Positions 45,494 to 58,236 are shown, counted from the stretch's first letter. The stretch is 64,000 bases of DNA from Hemerocallis citrina (GCA_017893485.1 CM030358.1:253125228-253189227), one strand, 5' to 3'. The notes: generated from the sequence alone by a model not told the origin. A program made the numbers and translations.

Positions 45494-46400
45494 CTTTGAG
45501 GTGGATGAAGATGAAGTAGCTTGCCCGCCAAGTAAAGCCCATAGCTCAACCTTAGGAGCTCGACCGCCACGAGCTCGACCAAAGTGAGCTCGACCCAAGG
45601 GAGCTCGACGATGCCACCATAGCTCGACAGTGGGAGTTGACCGCCGTAGCTCTGCCAAGGGGAGCTCGACTGAAGTGAACTCGACCCAAAGCAGCTCGAC
45701 CAAACCTAGTTCGCCCATAACAAGCTCTCAAATCTCAAAGAAAATAAGGGAGCTTGTTAAGTTTGTCGGTCGAGCTGGGGGGCTCCCGCTACAGCTGCTG
45801 GCTGTCTGATCTCCATGAAAATCATGTGCACTCGCAATGCACGCATGAGATTAATCCACATCCCCTATCGTCTTCCTTGCCGCTTCGCTCATTTCGTAGC
45901 TGCCAGATCTCTCCAAAAGGCGCGCTAGTGCTTGATCCACACTTTCATTCATGCCACATCACTCAGAGCCATCAAGAGAGTTCAAACCACTCAGTGGACG
46001 AGCAAAGATGTGATCAAGGATGCTGATTGCACCAAAAAGCACCCCGACTTGGTAAATTCACGAAAAATCCCTTAAATCAATTTTTAATTCAAAAAAATTA
46101 TTTAAAAATCCAAAAATAATTATTATAATTTGAAAAGTTAATTAAAATTTTCAAAAAATAATTTAAAATTGGGTTTATTAATAATTTTCATAACAGGCCT
46201 CTTTAACATGTCCAGCTCTTCTTCAGGCTTCTCTGTAAGACATGTGCTTCTTTCACATAGATTAGGTCCACTAAGAGAGACCCAGCCCATGAAGGTTGTT
46301 AGTCAAATCTCTTATCTCCAAAAAAGAAAGCTTATCTCTTGAAGGGTAAATTCGAATAGGAGATAAGGAATTCATAGTTGATCCAATGGATTCATATCAA
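45494..46400. other. Unassigned DNA with GAGCTCGACC minisatellite
   Basis: 45545-45715 holds about ten irregular copies of GAGCTCGAC(C) spaced 10-25 bp apart. The rest is unassigned but is AT-rich after 46050. It may be the upstream part of the LTR-like region that follows. Confidence 0.5.
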
Positions 46401-46414
46401 TCTCATATACTATT

Positions 46415-46680
46415 TCTCAGGCCTATAAATACCCCCCCCCCCTTTTGCTCAGTCAGAAGATAATCAACAGTTTCTCTCTCAAACTCTCTTTCTCTTTCTG
46501 CATCTAACTTGAGCGTCGGAGGGTGTCGCTAGGCCACCCTGAGTATTCCAGGCTTTTTGCAGGTCCATTGGTCGTGTCAGTAACCGTCGGATCCAGATCA
46601 AGGTGTTTACTCAACGATCTAGATCCACTCTCAGGAGCTCAAACCACTTTTCACTGCAACGATCAAAGGTCAGATTTTTA
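46415..46680 (+). promoter_or_regulatory. LTR-like promoter and R/U5 region (Tat/Athila style)
   Basis: CCTATAAATACCCC (46423) is followed by CT-rich sequence and then AACTTGAGCGTCGGAGGGTG (about 46506), a start-of-transcript signature often seen in LTRs of the Tat/Athila branch of Gypsy elements. No matching second LTR or TG...CA limits were identified, so this is probably a fragment. Confidence 0.4.
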
Positions 46681-47959
46681 GTCGTTTCCATCAAATATTA
46701 ACTCACTATATATTTGCTCCCACTCCAAAATAAGCAGCAACAACCATAATGTTATTTTCCTTTTAATGCCATTGATTAATCTGTTCCTCCATTAAGTTTC
46801 GTAACAACCAAATCAATGCAATGGTAACGGCCAAAAATATTTATTTGGTCTTTTATTGTCATTCATTAGTTTGTTCCCCCACGAAATCTATAAAAGGGTA
46901 GCCCCCCCCTCTCATTTTATACACTAGAAATTCTCGATACGCCAGAAATTCTCTTCTCTCAGTGTCTTGTCCTTTTGTTCTTGAGTTTGTCGATGATAGA
47001 ATCTACAACTAGTTAGTTCCATGGGTGTATCAACTAGGTTTTGTGTTGCTACTCGGACAACCGTTTTATCCTGAGAGGCAGACACTGTTTACAATCCCCT
47101 GGCACCCGGTGATGAGGTGTAACTATTTTAAGGAGGCACTACAAGGAATTTGACATATAGTGACAGCAAAAATCTGTCGGTAAAAGGCGGAAAACCGTAG
47201 GTATGGCCCGTAAAACCTATACTGACGAACATATTTTTCCGTAGTCAATGGTTCGTTATACCCACGGTAAAATGCTGTCACTATAGCCTATAGCGACGGT
47301 TTTTTCACCCGTTGGACAAAACCTCGGTGTTATACCTACGGTTTCGTATTCGTTGGTATAGGTTTTAACGACACCTCTTGCTTTCCTATACCCACAGTTG
47401 AAACTCCATTGCTATAGGTTTTAGTGATGGTTTTCGCATCCATATATTTGAATATATACCCATCGCTCTATACACAATTTTTTCTTATTAATTACGCTTA
47501 TGATAATTTAATATTTTCTTCTATAATATTAATCCAATTATAAACTAAATACACAATAAAATAAATAAATGTGTTTATGAAACAAAATTAAATAAAATTA
47601 AACTTCAATCATATTAAAAATTAATAAAGTATTACAAGCATGTCAAATTATAAAATAGTTAAAATGTCAACCTAAGAGTACCATACTGACATATAATAAG
47701 CATATAAAGTCTTATAACAATCTCATTCACTTAATTTCTAAGTTTGCTCCATCAACAGAAAATTAGCTTCCAATGCCAATAAATCGTGTACATCTACAAC
47801 TCGCGAATAAATAACTCCGACCTACAATGCTGACTGGAAAATCATCTCAGCAAGTTCCTGCACCATCAAAAATTAAAGGAATAGTTATTAGGCACATTCA
47901 GCGAAAGGTAATAAAGGAAACTTGTTTGGCAGTGAGATTGGAATATTGTTAATAAACAA

Positions 47960-49364
47960 ACCTGCTGTCCACTTGCAACAATTGGTTCCCCCCATTCCAT
48001 TGCTTTCTTCTCAAGTGTCTCGAAATCAGCCTTCCCAGTCTGTGTTTTAAGAAAAATGGGAATAAGAAAAAGAGATGGTTTTATTTTTTTGTTTATCATG
48101 TATTGCAGCAAAAGAATAAGCAAATGAAAAAAATTACATAATGATATACCGACAAGGTTAGATATGTCAAACTATAAAATGAGAATTCTCAAATAAATTA
48201 TTACACCATAAAGAATGATAAAAAAAAGTTTTAGACAGCACAGACAATCTCAATTGGTATGTACACTATTCAGCTATTGAGATGTCTGGATTTGATACTT
48301 CTTAAGTGAAGTGCAAGGTATGGGCCCTTGCTTCTCATCCTTGCTGCAAGCTTCTCACCTAACTCCTGAATAGGGGCAGAGAACTTCAAAGCTTGAAATG
48401 CAACCTACATGATGTCATTGAGAATTATGAGTTCAAAGGACAAAACAATTTTTATTTTTTTTCATTTTTCAGATAAGTGAAGTGCTTTAGAGAAAAGAAT
48501 TTCAATTTTGAGGTGTGAAACTCTTTTTTAACTTGCATCTGAGCTTTTGAAGATCAGGAGGGAGATCCTTTGAGAGCTGGAGTCTAAACTGCGGAGAAGT
48601 AGAACTCCTTCCTTGTTGAGCGGCAGAAGAGATCAAAAAATTCAATCCCAAGTGTATTTTACCAACAAAATTATACTTCAAAATTGACATCTTTCGGTTC
48701 CTGTCTTATTGTCTTTTAAGCAAGAGTCTAAGTATAGATTCAATATAATCAGTACACTATTAGGATATAATTTTGAGCAAATAGTTGTTAGAATAACTAT
48801 TAATTGTTTTCCACATTAGGGAATTCATTAGAAAATTGTAAACAAACCCACTAGAATTTAGTTGTGAAGTTTTCTCCTTTTTGAACAATCATTCAGGAAG
48901 TATAAAGACAAGATGAGCAATAACCATCAGAAATTTCGACATCTCACCAGCAGTTCAAGTTAACATTTCAAAGCGGGGACAGAGGCAGGAGGTGAACCTA
49001 TTCAATCTAAAAGGCCAATTGGGGAATGAGGATATCAACCACAAGAATCATAGAAACTCCTTGGCAGCATCTCAGGAAAAATTAATTGTTATTTATTTGA
49101 AATTTTCCTCTTACTGATTTTAAATAAAGTATTTTGCGAAAATAGACAAAAAAAGTTCAGCACAAAAATCTGATACTAACAGTAAAAATACTTACTCTTC
49201 GCAAATATCTGGAGCAGATCTAACGAGGGGACACATGAAGAGGTGTTCGCTTCTCCTCCACTGGCCTCAACATCAGATGGGTCGATGGCAAAGAAGATAC
49301 CACTCTAATGTCATCCGCAAGTACTCTTTTGAAATGCTCCAAGTCAAATATATCAGAAAACTCA
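47960..49364 (-). pseudogene. Captured O-fucosyltransferase family exons
   Basis: Plant O-fucosyltransferase-like proteins are Golgi glycosyltransferases. In transcription order on the minus strand: exon 49364-49196 (SDIFDLEHFKRVLADDIRVV, SSLPSTHLMLRPVEE, then SP with a TAG in place of the next residue, and SRYLRR; CTTTCAG acceptor and GTAAG donor intact); exon about 48612-48532 (EGVLLLRSLDS, a 1-bp loss, then LSKDLPPDLQKLRCK); exon 48404 to about 48300 (VAFQALKFSAPIQELGEKLA, RMRSKGPYLALHLR). A further spliceable segment near 48045-47965 (TGKADFETLEKKAMEWGEPI) is not recognised and may come from another gene. The family motif after LHLR is missing. Only about 120 residues of a 500-residue family are present. 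Confidence 0.85.
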
Positions 49365-50689
49365 CTGAAAGAGCACAAGACAAGGAAACAGTCAGGTAAC
49401 ATTCTGAAAAAATCAAAGAACGAATCATAATCCAAACAATCTTCCTTTTTACAGCCAATTACTCTTGCGCCAAAAGATAAAATTTTGAAATAAATTAATA
49501 CTGGTAGCTACTGAAATTTTGTTATTCTTAGTTGTAGAAAAAGTTATGAATATCTAAAATCCCATTATCAGATAAAATATATTTTTAAAATAAATGTCAC
49601 CATCATTAAAATAAGAAAAACCAACACCATAACATAAAGCAACTGAAATATTCTGAACAAAACAAAATTAGAGACTATGTCAATGTGGACACTGTCATCC
49701 TTCAATAAAATAGTAAAGTCCCTTTCAAGAAAATAACAACTAATCAAAGAAGCTCTTTTATTGCCAGTACTCAAAGAACCATATCAACAAGAAAATTTGA
49801 ACAGAATTTAGCAAGAGATCAACAAAATTTTATACTGCAACGACAAAAGAGATTTAGAAACTCTATTTCTTCTAAAATTAGTGGAAGGCAGCAGATAACT
49901 CGAAATACAAGTATCTCACATCAAATTTTATTAGCCTTTGGCAAGAGATTGGTTAAACATACATCATCCCAACTAGTTGGTACCAAATCAATTCCTGGCA
50001 AGACTAACTAGAATAAATTGATTTTCTCCAAAATTCAGATGATGACAGAATTTTCCTAAAGTGATCAATTTTAGCTTACTATCAAGAAAAGCTCTCACCT
50101 TTCGTCACCCCAAATGACATTGACCTGCAGAATCGGCATAACCAGCGCAAATTATCTTACAGGGTAAAAGGGAGTGCAATGCAAGAAAAGTAGGTAAGGA
50201 TGGCAACAAGGTAGATTCAGGATTACAGAGTATTTTCAGGTTAGGATAAACCAGTCTAACAAATTACTAGATTGAAAATAGGAGCCTATTTTCAATCCAC
50301 TTCCCTGTTAGACAAAACGAGTACATATGTACAATTCAAGTCACCTACAGCTAAACTCATCTCTTCCCTTCAGAAGAAAATTAGTTTGAGTACTGTGTTA
50401 TGTTCATATATATCACTCAATATGGAAATAAAAAAGATTAACAATATATTTTATGCAAGCAACACTTATAATTCTGCTTCTTAACAGAAGTGGGTACATT
50501 CCTCAAGCAAAACAAAATTTATTCAATCTGATACCTGACAATGAAAAACCAATAATTATAGTTTAATGAGTTTTGGATCTGGCTATAGATCCACCTACAA
50601 ATTTATCAGGATCTATTAGCAAAGGGGGAAGCACCAAGCAAAACAAGCATCAAATTCATACCTAGGGTTTGCAAAATTAATTAAAATAG

Positions 50690-50985
50690 ATGACCGCAGG
50701 TGATGGTGGAAGCAGTGGGTGACGGTGGATAACGAAAGACGACGGCGGAGGAAGAGGTGGGCGACGGCGGTGGGTGGCGGCGGAGGAAGACGACGATGGT
50801 GGAAAGGAAGATGGCGGAGGCGGTGGCGATGGAGGAGCCATGGCGATGGTGGGAGAGGGACGACGATGGTGATGTGGCGGAATGACGACGGCAATGTGGT
50901 CGAGTCGGAGATTCAGGTGAGAGAGAGAGAGAGAGAGAGGGGAGAGAAAGAGAGAGAGAGAGGTGTGAGTCAGAGAGAGGTGTGA
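50690..50985 (-). other. Low-complexity GC-rich and GA-repeat segment of the CACTA element
   Basis: GGCGGTGG/GACGACGG-rich sequence (50700-50890) followed by GA repeats (50922-50965). On the minus strand it could encode a proline/histidine/serine-rich N-terminus ahead of the captured exons, but composition alone can explain the open frames. Confidence 0.45.
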
Positions 50986-51271
50986 ATTGGGGGATTTGGG
51001 ATTTGGGGAGAAAATGAAAAGGTTGGGGGGGAAATAAATTATGAACTATACCCACAGTATTTTACCCCGTTAGTAAAACTTATAGTTACGGATTAAAAGC
51101 TCTAAAGCTATAGGATACCTATACCCACAGTTTACTACACGTCTGTAGGTATATGATGCCTATACCCACAGTTTTAGTGACCCGTCACTACAGGTGTCCG
51201 TTGGTATATGTCAAATTCTTTGTAGTGAGATTGTGCAAAACACAAAATTCTGTTTGGATTTCCTTATGGTT

Positions 51272-51274
<3 letters not shown>

Positions 51275-51302
<28 letters not shown>
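51275..51302. repeat. (TA)n microsatellite
   Basis: About twelve TA repeats followed directly by GGGAAAGGATCGGTTGAGCA, which resembles the start of a MULE-type MITE; no matching right end was found. Confidence 0.8.
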
Positions 51303-51469
51303 GGGAAAGGATCGGTTGAGCACTCCTCTAGTGCTCACCGCGTGAACACTAGGCCTTCGGGCATTCATATCGAAAATCCGAACCGTTCACATTGATCTAC
51401 ACATCTAAATTAGTCTAAATATGTAAAATCAAATCATTTGAAATTCATTTGCCCATCGAAGGATGAAGG

Positions 51470-52235
51470 CTCAATGACGCATCGAAGGACGAGCCTCGGC
51501 GTGGTTTGGCGACTGCTAGACATGAAGTCTCGGATGACTTCGTGCGTGGTTTGGGTGACACGTTGTGAGATGAGCCAAGCAAAATTAGGATTTTTCACGA
51601 GTGGTTCAAATGATGCATTGACGGACGGACCATACAAAATTGGGAGTTTTTTGCGAGAGGTTCGGATTACTCCCCGAGGGACGAGCCAAGCAAAATTTTG
51701 ATTTTCGCGAGTGGTTCGGATGATGCATCGAAAGACGACCCCGAAGTCTGGAGTTTTTTGCCAGTGGCTCGGATGACATGCCCAGGGAAAAACCATGCAA
51801 AATTAAAGGTTTTTTGCAAGTGGTTCAGATGAGGCACTGACGAACCATACGAATTTGGGAGTTTTTCATAAGTAACTTGGAAGACGCACCGAGGACGAGC
51901 CAAGGGAAATTGGAATTTTTTGCGAGTTGTTCGGATGACGCGCCGAGGAATGAAACATGCAAAATTGGATGTTTTTTGCGGGCGGTTCTGATGACGTGCC
52001 GAAGGCCTAGCCAAGCAAAATTATGAATTTTTGCGAGTTGTTCGGATGACACTCCGAGAGACGACCCATGCAAAGTTAGGAGTTTTTCGTGAGTTGCTCG
52101 GATGACATGCCGGGGGACGAACCATGCAAAATTTAGAGTTTTTTTGCGAGCGGTTCGGTGACATGCCGAGGCACAAACCATGCAAAATTGGGAGGTTTCG
52201 TGAGTGGTTCGGATAACGCACCGAGGGATAAACCA
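51470..52235 (+). repeat. Tandem array of ~67-bp units (about 11 copies)
   Basis: Consensus: GTGGTTCGGATGACGC, CCGAGGGACGAGCCATGC, AAAATTGGGAGTTTTTTGCG. Copies differ by substitutions and small indels. The same unit recurs in four copies at 59405-59625. Overlapping minus-strand ORFs of 60-120 residues (RHVIRTT, NFAWF) are shadows of the repeat. Confidence 0.88.
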
Positions 52236-52413
52236 CGTTGGCCGAAGATCATAGACTTAGTATTTTTTTGAGGTTTCACTGCTAAGCGTTTGTCGAATCG
52301 TGGCACGCTTAGATTGACCCACGTCATGTCATCTCAACTGTTGGATGGGTGGACCGTGGAGGGATAGGACCAGGCCACATGGCCTTTGCGATTATCGATG
52401 CGTCTCTCCCACT

Positions 52414-52421
52414 CTATATAA
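52414..52421 (+). promoter_or_regulatory. TATA box of the antisense ORF
   Basis: CTATATAA, followed by a CT-rich leader; the first ATG of the ORF is 114 bases downstream. It drives transcription opposite to the gag-pol strand of the surrounding Tat-like element. Confidence 0.6.
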
Positions 52422-52534
52422 CCCCACTCTCTTTTCATTTTGCTCTGTACTTTGTCTTTCATCATTAGAGCTTCTTGCGACTTTTCCATTCAAACTTTCG
52501 TACTTATCTTCCTATGTAAATCATTTATTTAATC

Positions 52535-53885
52535 ATGTCTAGGGTTTGGTCAGGCAACTCGGAATCTACCTTCAGCCATGGTAACTCTTCATCAAAGTCT
52601 TGGTCCTTTTACGAGGATGATAGGGATGCAGTGGTCAGGACGGAGGAGGATTCGGTGGTGGCATGGAGTGAGGAAGATGAGGAGAAGGAAGTAACTGTAG
52701 TGGCTCCCTCGGAAGCTGTGGTGATTTTTTCGGATGAAGTGGAAAAAGAGGAGGAGGTCCCTTGGGCGAGGAGGTTGACGTGTCCTCTTACTCTGGTGAT
52801 GTTTATGGCATGATTGCACTCGATCCCCCTCGGGCTCTGAAACTGACAAGGAGGAAGGAGACGTTCATTTGTCCCGAAGATACAAAACCTATGTCGATGG
52901 AGTATGTCGACATGAATCACCATGTCCTTCAAGACCCACTAATCATCCGCTTGTAACCCAATGACGTTAAGCACTTGCTCAAATCTGGGTTTTGATCGCC
53001 GTCCCCCGGTCATCTGAAGATAGAGACAGATAGGATGGCAAACACTTTGGTGAAGGAGGATCTTCCAATGATCCGGAATGCCTATTTTAATCCTCATACG
53101 TACGAATTTCTCATTCCGAGCAGTGGACTTCGACCCACAGACAATCTCGCCCCATGGTTCTGCATGTTTCCCATTGACGCGTTCATCTTAGGACTTCGGC
53201 TACCCCTGCACCTGTTCATCAAGGAAGTGTTAAACTAGGTCGCAGTTAGTCCGATGCAGTTTCGGCCCAATTCATGGAAGCATATCATTAGCTTTGTCGT
53301 GCTTTGTGGGAAGAAGGGCATGTCTCTCAAACTCAAGTACTCCAAGAAGTGTCTGGGCTTGTGCACCTCTCGAGCATATGAGGGTCGGTGCTTTTTGTCT
53401 CCACGGCTCACATGGTGCACAATCATGTGGACTCCATCAAGAAGTGGAAATCAAAGTATTTCATTATCTGAACTCCTGAGCCATGGGATATCCCCACCAT
53501 GTGGGTGTATGACATTCCAAAGATCAAGGCCCCAAGGGCTAGTGACTCACTCTATAAGAGGAAGATGATTTCGAGTGAATCTTCGTGAAGGAGAATGTCG
53601 ATTGGATGAGGGTGCTCGAGAGGCACCTGGCGAGATTCGGACTGAATCCGGCTGATCCTAGTATATTCTTATTTTCTTTTTCTTCAAATTTTTAACTTCG
53701 TTCTAAAAACTTGTAGTTTTTTTTTGTAGCCATGCTCGACGAGAAGGAGATCGAGGTCCGACGTGCAAAATTGGTGAAGAGAAAGGCAGTAAGCAGCTAA
53801 AGGAAGAGGGCCTTTCTTCGTCTTTCGACAAGACATTTGGGAAGCAGGCCAAACCAAAGGTGCAATCTTCCACAGTGTCGTCGGA
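52535..53885 (+). pseudogene. Additional ORF of 'putative gypsy type' transposase family, first part (broken)
   Basis: Starts MSRVWSGNSESTFSHGNSSS with an acidic region (SEEDEEKE, DEVEKEEE), shifts frame at about 52790, and then shows the domain known as Transposase_28 / putative gypsy-type transposon: IRNAYFNPHTYEFLIPSSGL, CMFPIDAFILGLRLPLHLFI, FRPNSWKHIISFVVLC and KKWKSKYF (about 53455). Function of the family is unknown; it occurs as an extra ORF in Tat-branch Gypsy elements. Breaks include TAG near 53236, stops near 52954 and 52993, and a frameshift near 53400. A solo LTR interrupts it at 53886; it resumes at 56782. Confidence 0.75.
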
Positions 53886-56781
53886 TGACAACCCGAATTC
53901 CAAATACATGTAATTCATAGTACAAACAGGATCTTTTACATCAATTTCGTACAAATTTATAAGGAATTTAAAACTTTTTCATTTACAACATTGTTCTTTA
54001 CAATAACACAGCAGAAATGAATAAGTACAATACAATATATGATACTGGGAGCTCTTCAATCCTATGTCAATCCATCACAGTGACTTCAAGTCCATACCAA
54101 AATTCAATCATGCAACTAAGAAACTGTGGGCACGTCAGTTGCATACAACTGACGCAATGCTATAATACATCGATTTCATCATCTTAACAATCACAAACTT
54201 GAATGCAGAAATAGAAAAGTGACTATACTAATTATGTCAGTTATGATATGAAATTAATGCCTAATGCAGCCATTTATACTTACGTGTACACTAATGCATA
54301 CTTGTTCGGATTCTATGCATCCCATACTACATAGGTCCGAGGGCAAGCTCTTAACGTACTCCACAATATAGGGTTTAATCTCTCGTTACACAACCTACTA
54401 CCATGACTACTACGAGATTTAGATATTTAGAAAGTATTGGCTCTCGCCTCGGAATACTGGAGATCAATCTCACTCAGATCATTTTGTAGCCTATTTCATC
54501 CATCATCCCGGAATACTGGAGATCATCTCACTCCACGGACCGTGCTGGAGCCCTCACACTCACGTTTGCTCTTGTTTGATCATATCTCCAACTAGTGCAT
54601 TTTCTTAAGTTAAATTATAGTTACTAGGATTTAGAGCTAGTTTACCCACCGGACTTAAACCAAAACACTGAGGATGTTAGCCCATACTGGCTACTTCTCA
54701 AAGAGAAAGTTAACCCCCACCCGCAACTTCTCAAATTTTTATTTATCATGACCTGCCGGTACTCTGGGTCTCGCTCAGTCTCTACAATCCAGCCATCTCA
54801 ACATAGAGATCAACTAGGTTACATCTAACCTCTTCATAAAATTTTACATTCATTAAACATCATTTATCCATTCTTTTTGCTATTATCAATCATGAAGTAA
54901 TGAACTTCTTATAGCAGTATTTAATAACATTTTGATGGGTTTAAACCCTTATAAACATCACATGTTTAATATTCCAAATTCATCTTCTATTTACCTCCTA
55001 ATTCATCATATAACACGCCTTCCATAAATCCCAAATTTAAACTCGTTTTAATAAAAATATAAGAATTTAGAATATACCATTTCCTCCAATCCTTTAAACA
55101 CATCGAATTTAAAGCAAAATAACTCAAAATTTGTGTCTCAAGATAATTTAATTTACAAAGTAATTTTGACAAAAAGAAACTTTTTAAATTGGTATTTAAT
55201 CCTCTCAATTACTCCAAATCTGCTTACTTTAAAGCAAGGAAATCTTTATTGAATTTAAACCCAAAATAATCAATCTAACACATCATCTAATGTTTAATGT
55301 CGATTAAATCTCTAAAATAAATCTTGAAATTGTATAGGATTATTTCAAAATTTTCTAATAGTGTACTAGAATAATTCTACAATTTTTCTCCTTATTTAAA
55401 AACATAAAAGCCATTTAAAACCAAAAAAATCCAAAAAAAGGTGTATACCCGGAGTTGAACCTAGGCACATAGCAACACGGTCGAAACCCACAACCAGTGA
55501 GCCAACTCACTGTTGGTGACAAAGAATCCATTCAGTTGTTTATAAATCTCGTATTCTGTTAATATATTAAAATTTGAAATTTCGAAAAGAATAGAGCCTC
55601 CCAAAACTTGAACTCGCAACCTATATATACTGTACACATCGCTCCAAACCCCCACACGCTAGCCAGGCAGTCAAGCCTCATATTCTGATACTAATACTAT
55701 TGTAAATCTTTCACCACGACTCTCTATTTCATAATTTCAATAAATTTTCAATTTCACAATGTCTATGCATTATTTTACAATTCGAGAGAATAATTGTCCT
55801 TAAAATCGTTGTATCTGTACGAAATTTAACATACAACAATCTATTCTTGAAAAGTGTGGAAATTATTTATCTAAATTGCATGAATTTCTCATAGTCCTAT
55901 AACATGAATTTTATAAATAAATACCCACTAAAAGACTAGATTTTTTAGGAGTGATTACATAAATAAATTTTCATAAACGATAACCAATTTCATGAGTTCA
56001 ATATATGAAATTCCCACAACATTAATTTAGATAGAAATCTATAAAACATACACACACTAATTCAATTATCTACCACACAATTATAATTAAGCATGCACTA
56101 ATAAAATTTCTAGAAAAGCTACTTCACACACACATGCCAATTTCATTATCCATCTACATATTTCTAACATGCACAATTAATAACATATTAGAAGATAATG
56201 AAAACACTTACCTCAAAAGAGACCTCATAATAGTTGAAAGCTTTAGCAAAAGAGCTCCAAAATGCTCCACTCTCCAAAATCGCAAGCCCCTCTTCTAGCT
56301 TTTCCGAAAGCAAATCAGCAAGCCACTATCTTTTTTTTTTTTTTTTTTTGGGTTAGAATAGGGGGTATTTATATGGGAAACAATGAGTGGTTAAAGAAAC
56401 TATCCACACTTCTAAATAAACTCCTCACTAATCCACTCACACACCCACTCATCCATTCTCTCAATTTCAACCAAGAATGGGCAGCCGGTTTGGATTTCTT
56501 TGTGTGCAATGCACGTGAGCACGTGTGCACGTGTTTTGTACATTTTTCCATTTTACTTTTATTCTATTATTTTATTTCATTTTAAACCCTCTTCTTTAAT
56601 AAATAATTATATTGTTTTTCTTTAAAAAAAATAGTATAATTTGTTTAAATAAATCTTAATGAAATTTTAGTGCACAACTTGTAAAAAAAGTAACGTAATT
56701 TTGTACTTGTTTAGGAGGAAAAGTACGTGCAAAACACGTGCAGAAAAATATTTGAAAAGAAAATATTTTAGGATTGTTACA
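53886..56781 (-). mobile_element. Solo LTR of a Tekay-like element inside the antisense ORF
   Basis: Runs from TGACAACCCGAATTCC to TTTAGGATTGTTACA (2.9 kb), shares the CATACTACATAGGTCCGAGG block (54325) with the other LTRs, and has a minus-strand TATA box (TATAAATACCCCC, 56358-56376) and a long poly-T (about 56330-56349). The flanks show CGTCG and CGTCT, a possible diverged 5-bp duplication. No internal coding region. Confidence 0.75.
55440..55680 (-). other. Paired tRNA-like pol III box motifs in the solo LTR
   Basis: On the minus strand, GAGTTCAAG (about 55606) with an upstream TGGCTAGCGTG, and GGTTCAACTCC (about 55453) with an upstream TTGGCTCACTGG. The layout matches the pair at 33340-33545 in the other solo LTR. 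Not functional tRNA genes by inspection. Confidence 0.4.
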
Positions 56782-57640
56782 CGTCTTCCTCGCTGAAGAC
56801 CTTACCAAGCTCGATTGCCATCGCCATCACCGACCTCGCAAAAATCCCCCCTTCCTCTTATCCATCTCCAGACCAAAAGAATCCTCAGAGACATGACCGA
56901 GGAGACCTTCATGCCAGATTGGTTACTGAAGTTGGCGAACTCGCTTACCGATCGCCAATGAGGTGGTGGATAACCTCGCTCTGCCCTGGGACTGAAAAAC
57001 ACTCACCACGGAGGTGTAGAGTCGAGCTACCTCAAGTGGGCTCATGCCAACATCGTGGTAAGCATCTTACCCCATTTTCTTGTTGTTCTAGTTTTTTCAT
57101 TCTTTACTTTTTCAAATATTTTCCCTTTTTTTCATAGGCAACAATCCACGGTGTGAAAATGAAGCGAAAGCATGACCACGAGGTCAAGGTGCTCAACTGC
57201 TGAGCATCTTGGATCAAGAGGGAGTACATGGACCATAAGTTGAGGTTTGTTGGCCTCGAGAAGAGGGAGAGGGCGCTCAAGGCAAAGCTGGCATCCATTG
57301 CTTCTGACTGGATAGGCTGGAGAAAGAGAATGACAGATTGGAGATGAAGGGAAGAAGCAGAGGAGTGATCGGGAGGAGGCCATCAATATAGTCATCGCCG
57401 CTGAGGACCAGGGTTATGAACGGACCCTGGAGCATGCTGAGCGCAAATACCCCGACCTCGACTTCGAAGGCTTCTCCTTCTTGATGAAGTTTGAAGAAGC
57501 TCCCTAGACCCCTAAGGGAATCTCATCTACGGGGGAGAAGAGTCCTCTGACTCCCGGGGCTATACATCAGGCGGGTGAGGATCAGGTCACTCCTCTTGCG
57601 GACCAAGAGGTGCGGTCCTCCCCTAAGTAGTAGGACTTGC
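56782..57640 (+). pseudogene. Additional ORF, second part (coiled-coil C-terminal region, broken)
   Basis: Continuation of 52535-53885 after the solo LTR. Readable pieces: KHDHEVKVLNC, REYMDHKLRFVGLEKRERAL (helical, charged), AEHAERKYPDLDFEGFSFLM, then KGISSTGEKSPLTPG to PK and stops at about 57628. Splice-like GTAAGC and CATAG sites (57059-57140) suggest one intron. Several stop codons and frameshifts are present. Confidence 0.65.
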
Positions 57641-57882
57641 ATTTTTTTATTTTTGTTTTTTTTTTCATTTTGATGATCGCAGACTGACCACTGCTACTTG
57701 TACTCGAAATTTATCAATGTAATTAAATGGAAGCTTCTTTGCGTAAAACTTCATGACTTGAAACTTTTTGGGCCTTGCTTTCGTTGTGTAATTACTCCGA
57801 GCTTTAGGACTTGTAGAGTTCATTTGAATTCGTCTATCCCTAGTATGATATTTCTTTTCTCCTTTTCTCACTGGATCGTTGG

Positions 57883-58236
57883 GTGTGTTGCGGCCGACAC
57901 CGAGATGCCAAACTCAATTACCTTAGGAATAAACTGCGCTTAGTGGAGTCAAGTTTAGCCCATCACCATAAGGAGTTGAAGGATAAGAAAACATCATTTT
58001 CCTATCATAACCAAAGATCGCACGAAGTGAATTTGGAGCTCGCTCGTCTGAAGAAAGCGATGATAAGGAGGGACTTAGGCTTAGCCGGCGCCCAAGGGCC
58101 TCTCCCCTACGGATCGTCCTGCCCTCCTCCCTCGGGAGGGGCTTTGGACGATGGAATATTTCCTTCGGAAAATGCTCGTAGAAAAAGAGTTAGAAATATA
58201 ACGTTTGAAGGTGGTGTTCGGAGTGGCAGGATCTAG
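57883..58236 (+). CDS. Hypothetical coiled-coil ORF near the end of the antisense unit
   Basis: 117-codon open frame. LNYLRNKLRLVESSLAHHHK through LELARLKKAMIRRDLGLAG looks like a charged coiled coil, followed by a Pro/Gly-rich linker. Not recognised; possibly a remnant of a second antisense ORF or an alternative last exon. AATAAA-type sequence follows at 58579. Confidence 0.3.
   Translation: MCCGRHRDAKLNYLRNKLRLVESSLAHHHKELKDKKTSFSYHNQRSHEVNLELARLKKAMIRRDLGLAGAQGPLPYGSSCPPPSGGALDDGIFPSENARRKRVRNITFEGGVRSGRI

Larger units (their letters stand above)
47137..51227. mobile_element. 4.1-kb non-autonomous CACTA element with captured gene exons
   Basis: Left end CACTACAAGGAATTTGACAT; right end inverted CACTACAAAGAATTTGACAT. 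Flanking triplets are AGG and AGA, a near-match to the 3-bp duplication of En/Spm elements. Subterminal repeats CTATACCCACAGT / ACCGTAGGTAT recur at both ends (47180-47460 and 51040-51200). No TNP1 or TNP2-like transposase ORF was found; the interior holds minus-strand host gene exons. Confidence 0.9.

Noticed and set aside
51434..52327. Several overlapping minus-strand ORFs of 60-120 residues with repeated HVIRTT and NFAWF motifs
   Set aside because: They arise from the 67-bp tandem repeat, whose length is close to a multiple of three; they occur in all minus frames and lack start or domain support.
52592..52932. Minus-strand serine-rich ORFs
   Set aside because: They are antisense shadows of the acidic N-terminus of the plus-strand ORF, which has its own promoter and domain.
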